Shown one piece after another: positions 26,747 to 38,883 of a stretch of 64,000 bases of DNA (the first letter of the stretch is position 1; every line of letters begins with the position of its first letter). Source of the stretch: Ceriagrion tenellum (Eukaryota; Arthropoda; Insecta; Odonata; Coenagrionidae); contig OY720634.1 of NCBI GenBank assembly GCA_963169105.1, positions 152,031,584 to 152,095,583 of the forward strand, in the 5' to 3' direction. The notes beneath the pieces are model-generated. The model worked only from the letters and a program-made list of their open reading frames with translations. It had not been told where the DNA came from and searched no databases. Position numbers and translations under genes: made by a program.

Positions 26747-27352
26747 GAAATAAAAACAGAAAATCTCCAAAAGCCGTAAACAATTGGCACCCTTCGTCAA
26801 TAAACACCAAAATTTGCTGTCTTGGTATGCTGGGAAAACCACAGCAGAGACCAACCACAGCCTCTCAACCAAGAATACCCTCCTGTGTTGGTTTACGGGA
26901 AAGTTACTTCCTCGCCCTGTCCCCCCACCCTCGTCCTGTTTTGTCGATTTGACCACGCTCTTTTTGAGCTGATTCTCCCAGAAGTTGGGCCCATTTGCGT
27001 GTGTGAGTGAGTGATTTTGTGTGCTTGTGTGTGTGCTTGTGTATATACCAGGCATCCTTAGCGGGGTCTCATTAGCCCCGTGAAGGATCCCAGGTCAAAA
27101 CCCAAAACATCCTTAGCGGGGTCCCATTAGCCCTTGCAAAGGATCGTATTTGGTTGTGTGTGTGCGTCTGTGTTTGGTCCCTGGCGAGGAAGTAACTTTC
27201 CCGTAAACCAACACAGGAGGGTATTCTTGGTTGAGAGGCTGTGGTTGGTCTCTGCTGTGGTTTTCCCAGCATACCAAGACAGCAAATTTTGGTGTTTATT
27301 GACGAAGGGTGCCAATTGTTTACGGCTTTTGGAGATTTTCTGTTTTTATTTC
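26747..27352. repeat. Perfect 170-bp inverted repeat with 266-bp spacer
   Basis: The arms 26747-26916 and 27183-27352 are exact reverse complements over all 170 positions when compared base by base. The spacer holds GT-rich runs and two related small hairpins (about 27053-27088 and 27109-27146), each built on CATCCTTAGCGGGGT paired with an AAGGAT-ending half. Short open frames on both arms are mirror images of each other and are not credible genes. Direct repeats CTTAGTTTGAGG lie outside, at 26736-26747 and 27398-27409. A recently inserted foldback element, or arms kept identical by gene conversion, would explain this. If transcribed, it would form a long double-stranded hairpin. Confidence 0.95.
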
Positions 27353-29500
27353 ATTGCCTAGCCGTAAGAAGCTCACCCCATCTTTGTGATGGCTTTCCTT
27401 AGTTTGAGGGCTAAATGAGGACCGAGGTCTCAAAGGTGTTTTTATTTTTGATGTAAATGTGTACGTGTAGAAAGGTGATTTCAGAAGGGTAAGTCACAGA
27501 TGTTAAGGGTATGAAAGATAATTGGATCAGAGAATTAAGGAAATCGGTCCGGTAGGGGCTGTCCTTTTTACTAGACGGTCGGGTTCACAAGAATTATGGG
27601 ATGTTTTAAGAAAATGTGTGAGCATTTCCCAGTTTTACCGAGAAGTAAAGGTTTAACCCACAGTGATGCACATTCTCATTCAAGGAAAACATAAGTTCCT
27701 TCATTTGTTGCTTACCAAACACATCGCAAATATGTTTTAAATAAGTTGTATTGATCCTTTACGAAGAGTGTTCGTGTAGTTTAAACTTTTTCTGTTATGC
27801 ATTTAGCTGTGAGTAGTGTAAAAGGTTGTAATATTATTTGTTTGTGTACATACAAACATTTTCTTCTTTAACAGAGGACCTTACTTCTGACCGTCGCACA
27901 TTGGGCTGAATTCGAAAAAAGCTGTCCAAAATTCAAAAAGGGGATTTCATCAGTCTGGAAGTTGAAATTTGGCACAGTGACTCTCCTACTAATGGTGCAT
28001 ATGATGTGTGATTCATTTTACATAACTATTCTGCATTAACATTATACTATGCTTTACAGTTGAACAAATTTCCCAAAAAAATTCAGAAATGAGATGTCGC
28101 TGAAAATCTCCTAAATGAAGAGTCTACAGAACCTTATGTGGGAGCTTATTGAAATAAAAAGTGACATTATTTTCAAGAAAAAACTTTAATCGTTGACATG
28201 TTGAAATTTTGAATTATCTAGAGGGATATTTGCTTTTTTAATAGGACAAATTGGCGGACTCTGTTTTTCCCTGAATTTTTGGCTTTACTTAGAAAAATAG
28301 TAGAGAGAGACACGGAGTAACCGGAAGTAACATATATCACCGTATTTACTGAAGCTTTTAGAACGCGAATCCGTTGAGAAAGTCAGCGGCCGTCCGCGGC
28401 GCCGAAAATAAACTCAGTTCTTCGATCGCGCGGCGGGGTCCAGCCTTGCGCGCCAGTTAATCGGAATACAGTGACGCGGCGAGTATCATTACGCGCTATT
28501 CAGCCATGAACGTAACTATGGCGATTTTCTAACTGTATATGGTGTAAAGGATTGCCAAATGTGCTATAATAGTAGTTTGAAAAGACAATCCAGTCTCTTT
28601 CACATGGTCCGATAGCCGTAGTTGTATCTCTTCGAATACATTCAAGGAGCTGGACCAGACACTTCACGCTAACATTTAACGCTGTGAATAATTTGTTCAG
28701 CTTCCGTGGGCAACATGCAGAGCCCATTGAACGTGCACACTTTTTCCCTAAGGCATCGGCTGGAAGCTGGTGTCGCACAACAATTCTTAACCGCCCCCCT
28801 CCTCCCGCCACCTCCCCCGCTCAATCTCTCTGTGCCACCCAGTGAGTGTTCGCAAAATGGCGTTTTCGACAAGAATGTCTAGCATCGTAATACGTGATCT
28901 TTATTCCTTCTATGCCAGCATTAATAATTGCATTGTTACTTGGTTTCTCGTTATTTTGCTTATCCTTAGAAGTTTTAACTAAGAATGTGATATTATGAAC
29001 ATATTTTCTACTTTGGATGTAACCGATTTCTTTGCTGCTGTGTTTTATACGATTTAATGGCTTTTGAACGATATAGCACGGATGCAACTACATCGGAAAT
29101 TAGTCAAGTTTGGACAACATACCGTTGAAGATGACAATTTTTTTTCGATAATCTTGCTGGAAAGTTCTTTTTGGTGGATAATAAGGACGCCGCACATGCT
29201 TTGAATGTGTATATGGGAAAGTAATTTTTTTTGGGCGATACCTTCCAAAGTGGGGAGAAAATTAAAGGAAAAACGAAAGGGTTTTGAAGCGCAACGCAAA
29301 ATGGCTGAATGCCTCCTTGCATTTTCCTGAAAGTGTGCCGCAATATGCGCCGGTTACTTCACGATCGTCCCGAAAGTATTTGTCAGTAAACTATTTGGAA
29401 TTATTGTCTTTTAATTTTAGGGAGTAGGGCATGAATATTCCCGGAGTAATTTAAATATACCTCTGTGGGATACAGCCGTACGGCCAGAAAAACAATTCAA
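27353..29500. other. Gene-poor region with a CpG-rich patch
   Basis: No gene was recognised. A short CpG-rich patch lies at about 28385-28460 (GCGGCCGTCCGCGGCGCC and nearby), in otherwise AT-rich DNA. It could be a small promoter or a transposon end. Minus-strand frames at 28500-29343 lack domain signatures. Confidence 0.3.
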
Positions 29501-29504
29501 TTTC

Positions 29505-30177
29505 TCCAGCTAGAGATGGAAGAGAAGGAAAACCGAGGGTCTTCGATCTTTTCACTCCGCAGCAGCTCTCTCATTTGCGGCATCAATGAATGTGAGAGAA
29601 CAGGGAGATGAAGCGGCCTATAAGCTAATTACAGGAATAATAACCGCCACACCCACCAGGGGTAGGAGAGTATCAACGAAGTGGAGGAAAACTGAGGTTT
29701 CACAGACGATTATGTCAGAGGAGGAGGCTCTGGCTATGCTTATTGCAATGCAGTTAACCAAAGAACAATACAAAGGTCTACGCAAGACTGCCGAAAGAAA
29801 TGGGCACAAATAATATCCGCGCTTTGAGCGCATGACACTCGCTTAAAATGCTGCTCACCCCGAAGGAGTTTCCATTGCGGAAGAAGTGTGCGAAGTTGAT
29901 CTCCAAGCCTTGCGATGTCACGCAGCATCCCGAATCGTTCCATCAATGTCTACTGTTCCGGCTTATGGAAGTGAAATGAAATGCACACTCATATGGAAAT
30001 ACGGATTCGATGGAAGTTCCGGCCAATACCAATACAAGCAGGTGTGGCAACGGGAAGAAAGTTGTGGTGAATTTTTGTTCTTGAGTTTTCTGGTGCCTCT
30101 TCGTTTACTCAACGACGCCTCAGGAACAGTCGCGTTTAAACTTTCACGCAAGTTACAGAATTCTTTGTGTATTTAGC
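29505..30177 (+). pseudogene. Broken copy of a transposon-derived insect protein, possibly RAG1/Transib-like
   Basis: One forward frame runs about 200 codons with two in-frame stops: TAA after the NGHK codons near 29811 and TAA after TLA near 29845. Pieces match, from memory, a large family of uncharacterised insect proteins: an N-terminal ITATPTRGRR segment, a middle QLTKEQYKGLRKTAERNG segment, then VCEVDLQALRCHAA, WKYGFDGSSGQYQYKQ and SFLVPLRLLNDASGTV. The FDGSSGQ block followed by a hydrophobic strand resembles the region around the first catalytic aspartate of RAG1/Transib-type transposases. That link is an inference. The C-terminal part with the remaining catalytic residues is not visible, so this is a truncated, inactive copy. 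Reading may begin further upstream near 29505 (a PRVFDLFTPQQ segment). Confidence 0.5.
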
Positions 30178-33100
30178 GATGATATAACCATTGGAATCCG
30201 TTATGATTTTTCATTTATATAATTTAAGACGAAATAATTTGGGAGAATCGTCGGCCGTCTTCATAACCATCTTCACCGCGAGGGCCTCAAATACTTCTAA
30301 ACAAAATATTCCTTTTTCTGAGAAAAAAGGCTGTGTCTTTCAGTGAAATGCAATGGTTAAGCCCTATACACCAAATAAGTCGTCGGATTCCATGCACCTT
30401 TTCGCGTTTCGAAGATGTGGTCCAGCGCACCTCCATCCATCCCGCTTCGCTGTCGGAACGTGACATGTTCAACACAGAACAAGGTATTTCATCCACCAGC
30501 GGGTAATTCCTAGGATTTTTTTTTACCTTCCCAAGTTGGCGTTGATGTGACTACGACGAACCACGCCCCCTCGCTCGGGAAAGCAAGAAACGCACGAAAG
30601 GGAAAGGGAACCTTCTCCGGGACTCACTTGGCGGGAGGGAACACCCTTTGACCTGCGAGTGCATTATTTCTGGGAGGGAGAGGGGTGGGTGCGTTGAGTC
30701 CATTGTGTCTACCTGTGATCCGGGGTCTAACTGCACGCTTATGGGTGTGGAAACATGGGGATAAACAAGGTCGGTTGGCGAAGGAAGAACAGCGGAAAGA
30801 CGAATGGCAAAATCGTCCTTGTTTTCGGAAGCGACAAGAGTTAAGGCAGGACTCAAATATCCATTTATTGTCTCCGTCGGCGTGCAGGAAATCTTTGCTA
30901 AAAGTGATGAGTATTACCTTCAGTAGTAGACTAGGAAAAAATATTCAATTCTTACCCGCGATTTCATCTCGAAAAACTCATGGGGGTTGCATTGGAAGAT
31001 TCTTCTCATCTCATGATTCAAAATATCTTTCTTACTTCACGTTCTATGGAAACAACATACCGATATTGTAACCTCTCCCTTTATTTCTCGGTCACCAGAG
31101 AGGAGGGATGAAGGGGGAGGGCGAATAGGGGGGGATGAGCTGTAGTCGCGGGACGCTAGGCGATGTTGGGCGCCAGCCGAATCGTCCGCCGAAGTGGGCG
31201 ACGCGGCAAGAGAATAGGGCGGTGCCCGCGTTCCGTGACTGGGAGCAGAGGGGAGGATGGGAGGGAAGTGCGCTGGCTTAACTCTTCGGAGTTCAACAAG
31301 AGTCTCTGGGTTGGGGTAAAATTCTTGACTGAATGCGAGGCCGACAATCGGGGTCGTACAAAAAAAATGGCGCGAGTTCACGGTCTTCCTTTCGACTTTT
31401 TCGCGAAGTCGGGGGAAGGGTAGTACGATACGAGAAAAGATCGTTCTGAAAACCAGAATTAACAGTTTGACAATTTATCTGCCCTTGAATGTATGGGCAT
31501 TTGAAAAAGATGAACACAAAGCAAGGAGAATACTCAATAAAACTAACACTCTAATACTAACTTAGGTACTAATACACGGAGAGCAATTGAATGAGAAATA
31601 AACAAAAACCCTTAATCAGAACAGAATGATTCATCAGCAAGCATTTCCGAGAACTATAACGAAATAACTGATCCCTTTTAGGCACGACATTGTTCGTATT
31701 CATATGTTACTGGGATTTTAGCACTTTGTAACAATATTACTTTAGAATAACTGAGTGCAGCTTCCAGAGTCTGTACTCCACTTTAATTGCATTGCGCACT
31801 GACATTCACTCACGCGTAATCGGCACTTCCGACAAAATTGAATACAAAAATGATTGCAAGCAATGTTTCACACGCACGCTCAGACACACACAGGGATTGG
31901 GAAACAATGGGGATAATAGGGTGAAAACAAAATGATACGGACGGGTTTTCTCAAAGCACTTTCTTATGGTACGCGGTATGGTACTTTATGGATGGTACGC
32001 GGACTCTGCTTTAGCCGTGGCTGTGGCTTTGGTGGGACTGTGACAGTACTCATCGTGGCAGGTTGAGACAGTGCTGCTGGGCGGATGATTTGCGAGTAGC
32101 GGCGCTCTTTGTAGGGCCAGGCTGTGGGTGCGGGATGCGGAACAACTTCTTATTTGGGTTGCGACTCCTTTCCTTCCAACCTCTAATCCTTCCAATCAAA
32201 AAAACATTCATAAAATTGCTGAAAATTGATCGACTTTGGCTCTATGTCTCCTTGACGACCGATAGCATTGTTGAAGCCGGCCCTCATATGGATATAAGAT
32301 GAAAAAGGCTCATGATGTGTCATTAGAAAAGTAGTCTTTATACCACTGGTGGGATTGGATTGGATATTTGCGGAGGTGACTGACAAGTAAGGTCATTTGC
32401 GCCATATGGGAACAGGCAAGGGAGGAACCCGGCTTCACCATTAGCCTGCTCTTAGCAAGAGGCGCCACAGTTTAACGTCTTCTTCGACAGATTTTGAAAT
32501 TCCCTCCACAAGGCACTGAGGTAGGTATCGGGTGTCCTCAGGAAAATATCCTACTCTGCAGGGATTTGAGCCCTTAAGTATGGGAACGAACAAACACCCG
32601 AAAAAAAACAAAAGAGTGCCCTGGGTGCAACTCTCCGTCATAATGACCAAATTTTACTGGCTCGGGAAAAAATTTTAGTGAAATAGCTTCTTGATATGTA
32701 TAATTTAGTGACTAACCGAGTAAATTCCACTTCGTCAAATACCCTAAAAATAAGATATGGTGAGTAGACATTTATTTAATGAGTAAAACTACGAATATGC
32801 TGTTTGATATTTAATGTGACCCATAATAGATTGGACCGATTTGCCGTTTTCATTTGAATTATTTGGATAACATTAATTGCCGTTTGGTTTCCATTTATTT
32901 ACCTTTTAGATGTCAATTCAGTAGGCTTTTCTTTTTATTTTATTTTAATTTTAAATCAAATTCGTTCAAAAGTAAAGTTAGAAGGATCCTGTAGGATGTT
33001 ACAACTAATTAAAAGAAGCTGCCCAGTCGCTGCCTTTAAATGAATGTCTGATTAATTAAAAGCGCAGCGTAACATTTTTAACTGTGCTAGCGTTCGACCT

Positions 33101-33245
33101 CGAGTAATTGTCTTGAAAATATGTCAGCCATTGGATCGCTTTGAAGCTGACCATTGCCACAGCAACGCAAAGCAGGTTATTAAGTAGAATGATGTGTTTT
33201 CTCGGTGAATATATGTTCGCGATAGTACTTTCATTTATTTTCCCA
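30178..33245. other. Region without recognised genes; CpG-richer block near 31.1-31.4 kb
   Basis: Between 31080 and 31400 the sequence is richer in G, C and CpG, with open frames on both strands, none of which resemble a known protein. It may be a CpG-rich promoter-like stretch or decayed transposon. The remainder is AT-rich. Confidence 0.3.
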
Positions 33246-33251
33246 TTCATT

Positions 33252-33296
33252 TCATATCAGTCTGAGCCGCAGCGGAGCGTGGCCGGGTTTAGCTAG
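33252..33296 (+). mobile_element. Possible Helitron 3' terminus
   Basis: The segment ends in GCCGGGTTTAGCTAG followed by T. CTAG at 33293-33296 fits the CTRR end of Helitrons. Just upstream, GCCGC and GTGGC can form a 5-bp stem around an 8-base loop, as expected for the 3' hairpin that precedes the end. No matching 5' TC end or Rep/helicase coding sequence was found, so this would be a non-autonomous or truncated element. Confidence 0.4.
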
Positions 33297-33369
33297 TTAT
33301 ATATACAAAAGGAGGGAGAAAAACCAGTGTGACAGTACTAATAAATACATAAATTGCTACAGCTCATAA

Positions 33370-33645
33370 CAGTTTTTAACGTCGCGTGCAGCTTTTCTTT
33401 GTATTTTATTTTTTTTGTTAAATCTTTATGACCTGAGTCCTGAATGCTTGTGACGTATTCGAGGTATGGCCTAACTAACCCAGCATCTCCCCTTAATTCT
33501 TCATCCCAGGACCTTCCTATTTTACGCTTAACAAAACCTAGTTATTTTTTGCTGTGCTGCATATGTTTTCTATGTGTGTTCCCCAGGACATATCAGAAGT
33601 AAAGGTAATTCCAATAACTAAGTAAGCCTTGTCTCAAATGGTTCC
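33370..33645 (-). mobile_element. Decayed CR1-like LINE fragment (C-terminal RT region)
   Basis: Minus-strand translation in two frames gives ITFTSDMSWGTHIENIC, then LGFVKRKIGRSWDEE and LVRPYLEYVTSIQDSG. These match the block after the catalytic core of the intact LINE at 42.6-45.5 kb (its SHDLSWGKHIREIC, LGFIKRVLGKCDE and IVRPHLEYAVTVWD). A frameshift and stops make it inactive. A separate plus-oriented scrap of the same family's 3' end (the complement of GGCGTGTGGCAGGG) lies at about 33865-33920. Confidence 0.65.
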
Positions 33646-34739
33646 TAATTTCACAGGAATATTTCGCGGGTGAGTATTTCACAAACGATTTATTGTACAT
33701 TTTAAAAAAAATTTCGTTACTTACGCCCTGCGTCACTCAAACTGACTGTGCTTTGTCGGTTAAGTCGAGCAAAAATGGGCGCTTTCCGAGTAGTTTACAT
33801 AGTTTGGTGCTGATGCAAAGTCCAAGTTACATTTACTCGAATTAGTGATAGTGTGATGTACACGGGTGATGATTCAACCCTGCCACACGCCCTTCGGGTG
33901 GCTCTCAGAGTATTATGTAGAAGTTTGGTCCATCTTCCCCGGCGTTCCTTTAATAGCTCACGGACGTGTCATAGTGCGTAATTCCCTATCGTTGCCGCCT
34001 GGCCACGCCACTCCTTGCGTGACACGCTGACTGTGCCTTGGCGATCAGAAAAGGTGCTAGGGGGGGGGGTATTACGAACCGCTCACCGCATGCGGTAAAA
34101 CACCGCAGGCGGTCTCTCAGCGCTCTCACCGCCCGATGGGATTGCGAACGGGCCTCCGGCGTTGTCACACCTCGCCAAGGGGTCGTTGTTTCACCGTGGC
34201 CCAAAGATTAGCCTTTATAACTCCGACTGCCTATATTGACCTATATTTTCAACATGGCCGAAGTTTGTTTACGTTCTTGAGCCCTAGCTGGCGGTTTTAA
34301 ATCGTCATATTCGACGACAAGGGAGGTTTTAGCGTTCTTATAATATAACATTTATAATTAAAATATCTGAGTAAACTCACGTGAAGTGAAATATAATCGT
34401 TGGATGTTTATGAAAATATCGTAAACAACTCGATACACTGGAATGACGAGACGAATACCGGAGCAAGGGAACCTACAGAATTTATCTGAAGCAAGTATAA
34501 TCATCCGAGTTGGATTCATATTTATGGTAAATATTATTACATTTAAGTGTTTTCGATGTGTGGTAAAGATCTTTCTCTTCACTAAATCAGTCTGGGCGAG
34601 GTTTGCTTTGTCTATTTCGTCGCTTGAGACTGCCCGGTGATTATTATCTGCGCTACCACAGAATGCTACTGCTGTAAATGACTTCTTGGATATCAGCAAC
34701 GCTTATGCCATTATATTGGAATATTAATTTGATAATTTA

Positions 34740-37100
34740 CCGCCCCTGCGAGTGAATTTGTGTGTTGACTTCTCCTTATTAATCCCATGGTGTTGTTGGT
34801 CTTTGGAATTCCCAGTGATGTGTTCGTAATTTAACGCACATATCTAGTAGAAAATGGGCTCTTTGGAAATTCCCTCAAGCCTTTATGGTGCCCGTCAGTC
34901 TTTTAGAATGAAGTGAATTTCTTTTTTAAGGTCCTACCCACTTTTTCGAGTGTAATTGTGTTGGTATGGCCAACAGCTGTTATGCTTGACGAGCTGCGAG
35001 ATGTATGACGCTTGAAGTTATTACAAGAAGCTTGATTTATGTATGATGCCTGCAGTTACTTTTGTATCCCTCTGATTGGTGTTTGTTGTACATTTTTCTG
35101 TGTTGTCAATGATACATCTACATCTATCTACATCTACGTAATACCGCAAGGGTGTGTGGCAGGGGGTGAAGATCACAAAACATTCACTATTGCCATGCAA
35201 GTAGGATATCTAAGGCCGACATGCTAGAGAACAGGGACGCATGCAGCTAGATGGTTAGTATCTACATAATAAGAAAGGGATTATTGGTTGTTATCACATG
35301 CATCATGCACTACAGACTATCCAAACTATATTTCACTTACCTATCCCTTTGCTACGCTGCCTATTGTTCTCTCTTATGGTACGCGGGAAACATGACATTT
35401 TAAATCTATCGGTACGACAATCTATCTCTCTAATCTTGTTAATCTTATCAAACCTAGCATAATACGCAGGGGCTCTCAATATATATCTAACGTCATCTGT
35501 GAACAACTGTTTCGAATTTACTTAAAAGGTTTAACCTAAATTTTAACCTGCGTTCTGATAGTAATTCCCATCCTAGTTCTTCTATTAAGCTCGTAACACT
35601 AATACAATTATCATAACGGTCTTTAACAAACCTAGCGGATCTCCTTTGCACGCGCTCTAATTCTTTTATCACACCTTCCTCGTAAGGATCCCATATACTA
35701 GCGGCATATTCTAAATGAGGCCTGATAAGTGTAAAATAGCTTCTTTCTCGTACTCTCTCATCGCATTTGCCTAGAATCCTTTTTACGAATCCTAATCTAC
35801 GGTTTGCTACACTAGTTATTTCCCTGATGTGTTTCCCCCATGATATGTCTTCAGTGATGGTGACGCCTAAGTATTTAATAGATTCTACGTTAGATATTTT
35901 CTTTTCTTTGATGCAATGATTATTCCGGGGAAAGCCATTCTTTTTCCAGTTGTTCATTATCGCGGATTTCTTCAAATTTAAATCTAGCTGCCAACTATCA
36001 TACCAATCATCAATCGCATTTAAATCCTTAGCTAAAGACTGGATGTCCTCTTCATTTCTTATTTCCTTATACACTACTGCATCATCGGCAAAAAGACGAA
36101 GCTTGCTATTTTTTACTCAAGTCATTTACGTACAGAAGAAATAAAATTGGGCCTATCACGCTTCCCTGGGGAACGCCCGATGTAACTATTACTTCGCCTG
36201 AGCTGACACCATCTAATACCACCCTTTGAACGCGTTCATGTAAGAAGTCTCCTATCCAGCTTACTATATTACTGTCTATCCCGTGTGATGCTTGCTTGCT
36301 TGCTTGATAACATATACTAATATAGACACTCGGTTCTAAGGCCTTCTGTTTTAGCGGTATGTGCTAGTGATTTTGTGAACCTTTTCTGTGTGATAGTTTG
36401 TTTCATTGTGATCTTGTTCGTGGCTTTGGTGGGCAGTGCTTATTATCTGGGCTCGTTATTCTGACTTTGGGACAGTATTTATTTAACCCACTTCGAAAAT
36501 CCAAAAATAATCTAAACCGTTATGATTGATCTCAGAAACGATTTTGCTTTACAATTGAATAGAAATTAAACGAACTACTGCCCCTCCGAGTGAATTTTTG
36601 TATTAACTGGTCCTTGATAATCCTCTGGTATGCCAAGTCTAAGGGATTCTCTGAGATGTGTTCACAATTTAACACTTATGTCTCAGACCCAGCAGTCTGT
36701 TTGGAACTTTCCTCATAACGGTATGGTGCTGGTCAGTCTTTAGGAATGAAGTATATTTCAGGTTTAAGGTCCTGCTTACTTCTATGAGTGCACCTGTGTT
36801 GCTGTGGTTAAGAGCTTTAATGCTTGACATGGTCCGAGGTAAATGATGCTTGAACTTAATTTAAATTAATAATGGACTCAGAACTTTGTTTTTTGTACGC
36901 TTAATTATATTACTAATAATACTAGCTCTTGAGCTTTCTGTGTTAGTGAATGTGCTAATGATTTTCTGATCCTTTGTTATGTGGTAGTTCGTTTCTTATT
37001 CGATCTTGTTCATGAATTGGGTGGGCAGTGCTTGTTATCTATGATTGATATTCTGACTTTTAGGCAATATCTTTTAGCCACATCTAAACGCAAAGAATTG
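34740..37100. repeat. Diverged tandem duplication, about 600-bp units, split by a CR1 insertion
   Basis: The segment 34740-35040 aligns with 36573-36880 (shared words include GAGTGAATTT, TCAGTCTTTAG, AGGTCCT and AATGCTTGAC). Segment 36345-36500 aligns with 36945-37090 (GGGTGGGCAGTGCTT and a TATTCTGACTTT block). The order implies two tandem units: the first is 34740-35107 plus about 36310-36572, the second starts at 36573. The truncated CR1 copy at 35108-36300 is inserted in the first unit. Divergence is substantial, so the duplication is old. Confidence 0.65.
35108..36300 (-). mobile_element. 5'-truncated CR1-like LINE copy
   Basis: On the minus strand this is a close relative of the intact LINE at 42.3-46.8 kb. 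From about 36290 downwards it reads through a helix ahead of the GVPQG motif, then the ADD catalytic box near 36090, then a 193-codon open frame (35493-36074) with the YLGVTI, SWGKHIREI and RPHLEYA blocks. An extra base next to an A run near 36110 shifts the frame just before the ADD box, so the copy is broken. The 3' end carries GTGTGTGGCAGGGGGTG and then ATCTAC hexamers at 35113-35137, the same tail as in the intact copy. The 5' end is lost, as is common for LINE insertions. Confidence 0.85.
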
Positions 37101-38880
37101 TCCGAACTGAAATTATTGAAATGGTTTTCAATGAGTGTAGTTACTTCAGCTCACATTCACTACGTTTATCAATCGACATCAGATCGATTTGGCCGGTTCA
37201 GCTTGGTATGGTAAAAGCAACGGGCTAGTGGGTTCGATATGAGAATCGGACTAACTCTGCCCGCTTTCTCTGCCATTCTGTGATTTTAAATCCATATGAA
37301 CCGATTGAAATCGATATTTCAATCAATTTCGCATTGGTAAACCAGGCGAACCGAGTCGGCTGGCTTACAATGTTCAGAGCGGTCCGAGTTCATATACTCG
37401 TAGATCTGAGTTCGATTGGTAAACTTAGTGGTTGTCATTGACATTTTTCATGTGAATTTCTGATGGTGGAAAATTGTGACTAGCTCATACCGTCGAAAGT
37501 AGTTAAATATACGTCTTGTATCAATTGTGTTTTCCATCTGTTTCCTTATTGTATATTCATTATTATTTTTCTTCAGAATTTATGGCCTACTGTTTAAGGT
37601 TGCCCTCGAAGACCTGGCTCGTCCAGCAGAGCAGTGTTTTGCGGGCTCAATACGCGATTTCCCTGTTCATAATCGCTGGGGACGTAGTTGCAACGTCGGC
37701 GGTACGAAAACACCGACACGGTCGCTGTGATACGGACCCCCTGTTCGTAATAGCCCCCTAAGAGTGTGGGCGTTGTGGAGGAGGAGATTAAATGCAACCC
37801 CAGCGATGATAATGAGCAGTGTGATGCACACCGAAGCAAGTGGAAATTTACTGAGTCTTCGTTAGCGCTTGCAGTAGATGAGTCCTATTCTCGCTTAAGG
37901 TGATTTAAATTGTGCTTTTCATATTGCAGATATACCGTATGAAAATGTATATTTTTGCTATCACTCGTTAGACTTTTGCTAGCTAGACACTCGTTAGAAA
38001 ATAGTTTTTAAAGATTCTTATAAATTATCCTCTCCGGTAGATCTAGTAGGTTTGATTTACAAAACTGTTACTGTTGACTGAGTAGAACAAAATGGCGTTT
38101 TCTGCATTCGCGACAAGCGCAGTTGCCGTCTATGGCTGTCGCCTGCCGTCCGCCGCGTTCCTAAGCATTTTTAAATTTTTACTTTTCAATGCTACAAACA
38201 CAGCATTGATGAAAAAGCTTATGCACTTACGGCCTCGCATTAGTATGTAATATACATTAAGACAAATTTGCTCTTCCTGATTTGAAGAAAATGTGCAGTT
38301 CTACTCAATTTAATTGCATTCGGAATTTTTTTGTTTTACGCTTAAAATGCATGTTTTATGCGCCAAATTATGCCAATGCATAAAAGTAAGACCGTAGACT
38401 GAAACATGAAAAAGAACTCTTAATTCGATTCTGGGAAGGAGGTGGGCTGTGGCTATCATTGTAGATAAAAACTCCGTCTCTGGGTTCGTATCCTGCAACT
38501 CGAGAGATGTCCATCACCGTTGATGTACTTCACTGGAATACTTCACCCGACATCATCGTTGGAGGACCGCACCTCTGCTGTACGCGTCGCTTCCAAACCC
38601 CAACGTTGATGCACAGAAAACCCCTCGCGCATATTTAATGGAATGCGTATGGTAGCTTTTAATTCGCAGTAGATATGGATAAATATGTGCGCGTAAACTT
38701 AGAAGAGTGTTTAGGAAAATTACTAATTTTTAAAGCATATGATATCAGCCTCGTTGGTGGAGGAAGGAACCGCATTGAAACCATTATATCTGGATTCATT
38801 TCTTTTGTAATGGAGTTCGGATATTTATCGCATGAGCCTGATTTTGTTTGTCAGTAAGGGGTTATGAGACAGGGTCAGAG
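37101..38880. other. Region without recognised genes
   Basis: No coding motif was found. A GC-rich patch at about 37645-37765 ends in GTTCGTAATAGCCCCCTA. A similar motif in the opposite orientation, TATTACGAACCG after a G run, sits at 34058-34080; both may be ends of related small transposons. Confidence 0.3.
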
Positions 38881-38883
38881 GAG

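Noticed and set aside
26784..27315. Four mirrored open frames of 62-75 codons in the inverted repeat
   Set aside because: They are the same arm read in both orientations; no homology, no gene signals.
27841..29343. Minus-strand open frames suggesting a small gene cluster
   Set aside because: Short, overlapping, low-complexity frames with no splice pairs or family resemblance.
38440..38500. tRNA-like or SINE B box (GGTTCGTATCC)
   Set aside because: Only one mismatch to the B box, but no A box at a suitable distance and no cloverleaf.
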